64,000 bases of DNA from Clostridium sp. KNHs205 (GTDB lineage Bacteria; Bacillota; Clostridia; Lachnospirales; Lachnospiraceae). Below the pieces are notes generated by a model, which worked only from the letters and a program-made list of their open reading frames with translations, did no database searches and was not told where the DNA came from. The stretch is taken from assembly GCF_000702945.1 (NCBI RefSeq), contig NZ_JNLE01000005.1, forward strand, positions 62,001 through 126,000. Direction: 5' to 3'. Positions within the stretch are counted from its first letter, which is position 1; every line of letters starts with the position of its first letter. Positions 60,280 through 64,000 of the stretch are shown one piece after another. Position numbers and translations under genes: made by a program.

Positions 60280-61071
60280 TTAATTGGCAAGAGGTATTCC
60301 TGTTGACCTAAAAATTTCTTTTACTTCTTCTACAAGCTTTTTATCTGGCTCATTGGTGTCAAACAGCTTATATTCATACCCAAGCTCTTTCCACTTATAC
60401 TCTCCCATTTTATGAAAAGGAAGTAACTCAATCTTTGAAACATTAGTGTAACTCTTTAAATGCTCCGCAAGTGCTCTTATGGACTCAATATTATCCGTAA
60501 GTCCCGGCACCAATACATAACGTACCCAGGTATTAATTCCGATTTCTTTGGTATACTCAAGAAATTTAAGGGTGGGGGCTAAATCTACACCTGTTACTTT
60601 ATTATAAACTGTTGGGTCAAAATTCTTTATATCCAGCAGCACCAGATCGGAATACTTAAGTACTTCCTTTACTTTCTCGGTAAATATATAACCTGAGGTA
60701 TCGATAGCTACTGAAATTCCCTCTTCCTTGCACCTCTTACTCATTTCCAGTATGAAGTCTGCCTGAAGCAGGGGTTCTCCGCCAGTAAAAGTGACTCCTC
60801 CTCCTGAAAAGGCCATATAGGATTTGTATCTCCTGATCTCATTCATAAGATTATCCGGTTTATAGATTGTTCCCGTCCCCGTATCCCAGGTATCCGGGTT
60901 ATGACAGAACTGGCAACGCAATGGACATCCTTGCATAAAAACAACAAAGCGGACTCCTGGTCCATCCACTGTTCCGCAACTTTCTACGGAATGCACACGC
61001 CCTGTAATTTCTTTTATTTTTTTGCTATTATCATTTGTTTTGTTCGTATCTGCACTCATATTTATTACCAT
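60280..61071 (-). CDS. pflA: Pyruvate formate-lyase activating enzyme
   Basis: Radical SAM enzyme (up to 263 aa) that makes the glycyl radical in PflB. The cluster motif is CPLRCQFC (Cys49, Cys53, Cys56; CxxxCxxC), followed by HNPDTW; SAM-site motifs GGGVTFTGGEPLL and ISVAIDTSG are present, as are the conserved RYVLVPGLTD and LPFHKMGEYKW. The N terminus is about 20 residues longer than common PflA proteins: the first ATG (MVINMSADTNK) lies in a leader box shared with an ABC exporter gene, with AGAAAGG only one base upstream; the ATG four codons later is an alternative. It is downstream of pflB. Confidence 0.94.
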   Translation of the reverse strand: MVINMSADTNKTNDNSKKIKEITGRVHSVESCGTVDGPGVRFVVFMQGCPLRCQFCHNPDTWDTGTGTIYKPDNLMNEIRRYKSYMAFSGGGVTFTGGEPLLQADFILEMSKRCKEEGISVAIDTSGYIFTEKVKEVLKYSDLVLLDIKNFDPTVYNKVTGVDLAPTLKFLEYTKEIGINTWVRYVLVPGLTDNIESIRALAEHLKSYTNVSKIELLPFHKMGEYKWKELGYEYKLFDTNEPDKKLVEEVKEIFRSTGIPLAN

Positions 61072-61111
61072 GCCTTTCTCCTAATCTGCCAGTTTGAACC
61101 ACAGGTACAAA
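61069..61111 (-). promoter_or_regulatory. Leader inverted repeat plus start-codon box of pflA
   Basis: TTTGAACCACAGGTACAAA (61093-61111, top strand), two 8-base arms with one mismatch around ACA, lies 12 bases from the box GAGAAAGGCATGGT (coding strand) that holds the ribosome binding site and ATG. The same pair of elements is found at 5112-5155. Confidence 0.5.
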
Positions 61112-61233
61112 TTAAATTTACATATAAAATTCTTTATTAAAGCTTTTTTTCAGATATCAAATATGTTTATGATATTCCTGTATTCATTTTTCGTGAATTT
61201 ATCATTGAATATCTAAAATAACACATTTTCCAT

Positions 61234-61333
61234 ATACATGATAGGGGGCTTGAGACTATTATTTAATCACAAAGTCCGTCCTTAGACAATCCTTGCATTT
61301 AAATAACAGAAACAAGCCCCTCATACATTGTAT
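61234..61333. other. Large imperfect hairpin between pflB and pflA
   Basis: Outer arms 61234-61252 and 61313-61333 (sharing AGGGG-CTTG with CAAGCCCCT) enclose an inner AT-rich pair (61256-61274 with 61292-61309). It occupies the middle of the 332-base gap on the pflB side. It could be a partial terminator, an RNA-processing signal that sets the pflB:pflA ratio, or another palindromic repeat. Confidence 0.6.
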
Positions 61334-61403
61334 GAATGATGGTCTAAGACCACAGTTACTCATTTTAACAGATAAATGTTAATTGGAAATCAGTTATCTC
61401 TGA

Positions 61404-63629
61404 TTACCTCTCGTGGAAAGTACGATTGATTACATCTAACTGCTGCTCTTTGCTCAGCTTGATGAAGTTAACGGCATAACCGGAAACACGGATAGTAAGC
61501 TGAGGATACTTTTCAGGATGATCCATAGCATCTAATAATGTCTCTCTGTCAAATACGTTAACATTGATATGGTGACCTTTATCGAAGAAATATCCATCTA
61601 ATAAACCTACAAGGTTTGTTACTCTTTCATCTGACTCCTTACCTAATGCCTTAGGTACAATAGAGAAGGTATAGGAAATACCATCTTCTGCATGCTTATA
61701 AGGAAGCTTTGCAACAGATGCCATGGATGCAACAGCACCTTTCTTATCTCTTCCGTGCATAGGGTTAGCACCGGGAGCAAAAGGCTCTCCAGCTTTTCTT
61801 CCATCAGGAGTATTACCTGTCTTCTTACCGTAAACAACGTTAGAAGTAATTGTTAATACAGAAAGAGTATGCTTTGCATCACGGTAAGTCTTGAATTTAC
61901 GAAGTTTATTCATAAATTTCTCAACTATATCAACTGCTATCTGATCTACACGGTCATCGTTGTTACCGTATGCAGGATATTCGCCTTCGATCTCATAATC
62001 TACTGCAAGACCCTCTTCATTACGGATAATCTTAACCTTAGCGTGCTTTACTGCGGATAAGGAGTCTGCTACTACAGAAAGTCCTGCAATACCGCAAGCT
62101 TCCGTACGTAAAATTGAGATATCATGAAGAGCCATCTGTAAACGCTCATAGTTGTATTTATCATGCATATAGTGAATTACATTTAAGGTATTGATATATA
62201 ATTCAGCAAGCCATTCCATTGTCTGGTCGAATTTACTGATTAACTCATCATACTCTAAATAATCACCGCGTACAGGCTCAAACATAGGTCCTACCTGTTC
62301 ACCGGTCTTCTCATCTTTACCACCGTTGATAGCATAAAGTAATGCTTTGGCAAGGTTTGCACGAGCTCCGAAAAACTGCATCTGCTTACCTACTCTCATG
62401 GCAGAAACACAGCAGGCAATTGCATAATCATCGCCCCATACATCTCTCATGATGTCATCGCTCTCATACTGGATAGAACTTGTGTCAATGGAAACCTTGG
62501 CACAGAAATCCTTAAAGCCCTGAGGTAAGAAGGTTGACCAAAGTACAGTAAGATTGGGTTCGGGAGCGGGTCCTAAGTTGTATAAGGTATGAAGAACACG
62601 GAAACTGCTCTTTGTTACAAGAGTACGTCCGTCAACACCCATACCACCGATTGCTTCAGTTACCCAGGTAGGATCTCCTGAGAATAAATCATTGTAAGCA
62701 GGTGTACGTAAGAAACGAACCATACGTAACTTCATAACGAAATGATCCATGATTTCCTGAATCTCTTCTTCTGTGATCAGACCATTCTGTAAATCACGCT
62801 CATAGTAGATATCAAGGAAGGTCGTTACACGGCCAAGGCTCATTGCAGCGCCGTCCTGCTCCTTAACAGCTCCAAGATAAGCAAAATAGGTCCACTGAGT
62901 AGCCTCAAGGGAATTTTTTGCAGGGTTGCTGATATCAAACCCGTATCTTGCAGCCATTGCCTTTAATTCTTTTAATGCTTTGATCTGCTCTGAGATTTCT
63001 TCTCTTAACAGGATTTCAGGGGATTCCAGAGTATTTCTCTCAAGGAGTTTCTTCTGGTCAACTTTCTCCTGAATAAGGAAATCCACACCATAAAGAGCAA
63101 CTCTTCTGTAATCTCCGATAATACGACCTCTGCCGTATGCATCGGGAAGACCTGTAATAATACCGGTATGTCTTGCTTTCTTCATAGAATCAGTATAAGC
63201 TGCGAATACACCGTCATTATGAGTCTTTCTTAAGTTGGTGTAAACCTCTTCTGTTCTTGAATCCAGTGTGTATCCATAGGACTCAAGGGCACTTTTTACA
63301 ACACGAATACCACCGTTAGGCATGATTCCTCTTTTTAAAGGCTTATCTGTCTGAAAACCTACGATAACTTCGTTGTCTTTATCCAGGTATCCTGCATCAA
63401 AAGTGGTAATAGTGGAAGGTCTTGATGTTTCTGCATCTACAATACCTTTCTCTGTCTCCACCTTCATTAATTCCAGAACTTTATCCCAAAGTTTCTTGGT
63501 TTTCTCGGTTGCTCCTGCTAGGAAGGAACCGTCTCCTTCGTAGGGTGTATAATTATGTTGAATGAAGCTTCTGACGTTAACGTCTGTCGTCCAGCTTCCG
63601 GGCGTAAAACCATTCCATTCTTCTCTCAT
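61404..63629 (-). CDS. pflB: Pyruvate formate-lyase
   Basis: Glycyl-radical enzyme (741 aa, full length) converting pyruvate and CoA to acetyl-CoA and formate during fermentation. The active-site cysteine pair is in IACCVSAMRVG near residue 408, and the radical Gly in the C-terminal RVSGYAVNFIKLS near 716. The N terminus REEWNGFTPGSWTTDVNVR and HNYTPYEGD are typical of PFL rather than of glycerol or choline lyases. Start chosen at the ATG preceded by AGGAGG; an in-frame extension to 63683 is not homologous. It has its own promoter, and its activase gene follows after a structured 332-base gap. Confidence 0.97.
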   Translation of the reverse strand: MREEWNGFTPGSWTTDVNVRSFIQHNYTPYEGDGSFLAGATEKTKKLWDKVLELMKVETEKGIVDAETSRPSTITTFDAGYLDKDNEVIVGFQTDKPLKRGIMPNGGIRVVKSALESYGYTLDSRTEEVYTNLRKTHNDGVFAAYTDSMKKARHTGIITGLPDAYGRGRIIGDYRRVALYGVDFLIQEKVDQKKLLERNTLESPEILLREEISEQIKALKELKAMAARYGFDISNPAKNSLEATQWTYFAYLGAVKEQDGAAMSLGRVTTFLDIYYERDLQNGLITEEEIQEIMDHFVMKLRMVRFLRTPAYNDLFSGDPTWVTEAIGGMGVDGRTLVTKSSFRVLHTLYNLGPAPEPNLTVLWSTFLPQGFKDFCAKVSIDTSSIQYESDDIMRDVWGDDYAIACCVSAMRVGKQMQFFGARANLAKALLYAINGGKDEKTGEQVGPMFEPVRGDYLEYDELISKFDQTMEWLAELYINTLNVIHYMHDKYNYERLQMALHDISILRTEACGIAGLSVVADSLSAVKHAKVKIIRNEEGLAVDYEIEGEYPAYGNNDDRVDQIAVDIVEKFMNKLRKFKTYRDAKHTLSVLTITSNVVYGKKTGNTPDGRKAGEPFAPGANPMHGRDKKGAVASMASVAKLPYKHAEDGISYTFSIVPKALGKESDERVTNLVGLLDGYFFDKGHHINVNVFDRETLLDAMDHPEKYPQLTIRVSGYAVNFIKLSKEQQLDVINRTFHER

Positions 63630-63716
63630 GAATGTCCTCCTGACTCTCTTCTCAGTATTGATATATATCTTGTAGTTAATCAATTCTTTTTTAATTAATA
63701 CATCAATATATAGTAA

Positions 63717-63745
63717 ATACTAAAGAATACATTCTGTCTTGTCAA
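63717..63745 (-). promoter_or_regulatory. pflB promoter
   Basis: Minus strand TTGACA (63740-63745), a 17-base spacer and TAGTAT (63717-63722), about 90 bases upstream of the pflB start codon. The AT-rich leader has no recognised operator. Confidence 0.6.
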
Positions 63746-63811
63746 TACTTTTAATGAGTAATTTTATCATTTAGAAGTATGTGCTATGAAAAACGATAAA
63801 AGTAACTGATA

Positions 63812-64000
63812 TTACAGCACTTTAGATAAAAATTCTTTCAGCCTTGGATTAGCAGGATTTTGGAAAAAGGCCTGAGGTTCATTTTGCTCCATAATAGAAC
63901 CCTGATCCATAAAAAGAACTCTGGTTCCTACCTCTCTGGCAAAACCCATCTCATGGGTTACCACTACCATAGTCATTCCATCCTCTGCCAGTTCCTTCAT
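63812..64000 (-). CDS. Amino-acid ABC transporter ATP-binding protein, 5' end beyond the window
   Basis: The last 62 residues of a GlnQ/HisP-type ATPase. VVVTHEMGFAREVGTRVLFMDQGSIME carries the switch His and the D-loop-distal region, and the C terminus QNPANPRLKEFLSKVL is typical of polar amino-acid importers. Walker A, signature and Walker B lie off the window, as do any partner permease and binding protein. The in-frame Met at the window edge is internal. The frame is intact to the edge. Confidence 0.9.
   Translation of the reverse strand: MKELAEDGMTMVVVTHEMGFAREVGTRVLFMDQGSIMEQNEPQAFFQNPANPRLKEFLSKVL

Noticed and set aside
61072..61403. tRNA or small structured RNA of a known class in the pflB-pflA gap
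   Set aside because: The paired segments do not form a cloverleaf and match no known RNA class that I recognise; described only as a hairpin.

Overview
The window looks like a chromosomal stretch of a low-GC, anaerobic, Gram-positive fermenter, most likely a Lachnospiraceae clostridium related to Lachnoclostridium or Anaerocolumna. The evidence is gene content: pyruvate formate-lyase with its activase, GH65 disaccharide phosphorylases with beta-phosphoglucomutase, a GH28-like polysaccharide enzyme, ComEA/ComEC, GGAGG-type ribosome binding sites and AT-rich intergenic DNA. I saw no rRNA, tRNA, prophage, complete insertion sequence or CRISPR array. The window opens inside a gene of unknown function and ends inside an amino-acid ABC ATPase gene.

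Layout. 0-7 kb: two small unknown genes, an acetyltransferase, a secreted L,D-transpeptidase with Ig-like repeats and a heterodimeric ABC exporter. 7.5-16 kb: a Ca2+-type P-ATPase, enolase, an M32 carboxypeptidase and argH. 16-23 kb: SdpI/SdpR-like pair, an ABC-2 type exporter pair, a secreted subtilase, a DUF1653 protein and an LCP cell-wall ligase. 23.8-27 kb: copper operon copA-copZ-csoR with a recognisable CsoR operator. 27-31.5 kb: an unusual operon of GH28-like enzyme, F5/8-type (CBM-like) protein and chemoreceptor. 32-42 kb: an alpha-glucoside phosphorolysis locus, with a LacI regulator, beta-phosphoglucomutase, binding protein, two permeases and two GH65 phosphorylases, tied together by GTTTAACGTTAAAC operators. 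42-50 kb: UppP, then comEA, a two-component system, a GerMN lipoprotein and comEC. 50-57 kb: arginine biosynthesis (argJ-argB-argD, argG) plus maf. 57-64 kb: UPF0145 protein, REC-GGDEF diguanylate cyclase, HAD phosphatase, pflA and pflB.

How genes work together. ArgJ, ArgB, ArgD, ArgG and ArgH cover much of arginine synthesis from three separate promoters that share a candidate ArgR-type box. The sugar locus would import an alpha-glucosyl disaccharide, cleave it with phosphate and feed beta-glucose 1-phosphate to PgmB. PflA activates PflB for fermentation.

The least ordinary content is intergenic. Two families of long imperfect palindromes occur: family 1 at 23372, 27055 and 55743, and family 2 at 10641 and 50666. 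In family 1 the stems differ between copies but still pair. Four AT-rich minisatellite arrays lie 3' of stop codons (after pgmB, argB, argJ and a HAD gene). In two of them the repeat starts at the stop codon itself.
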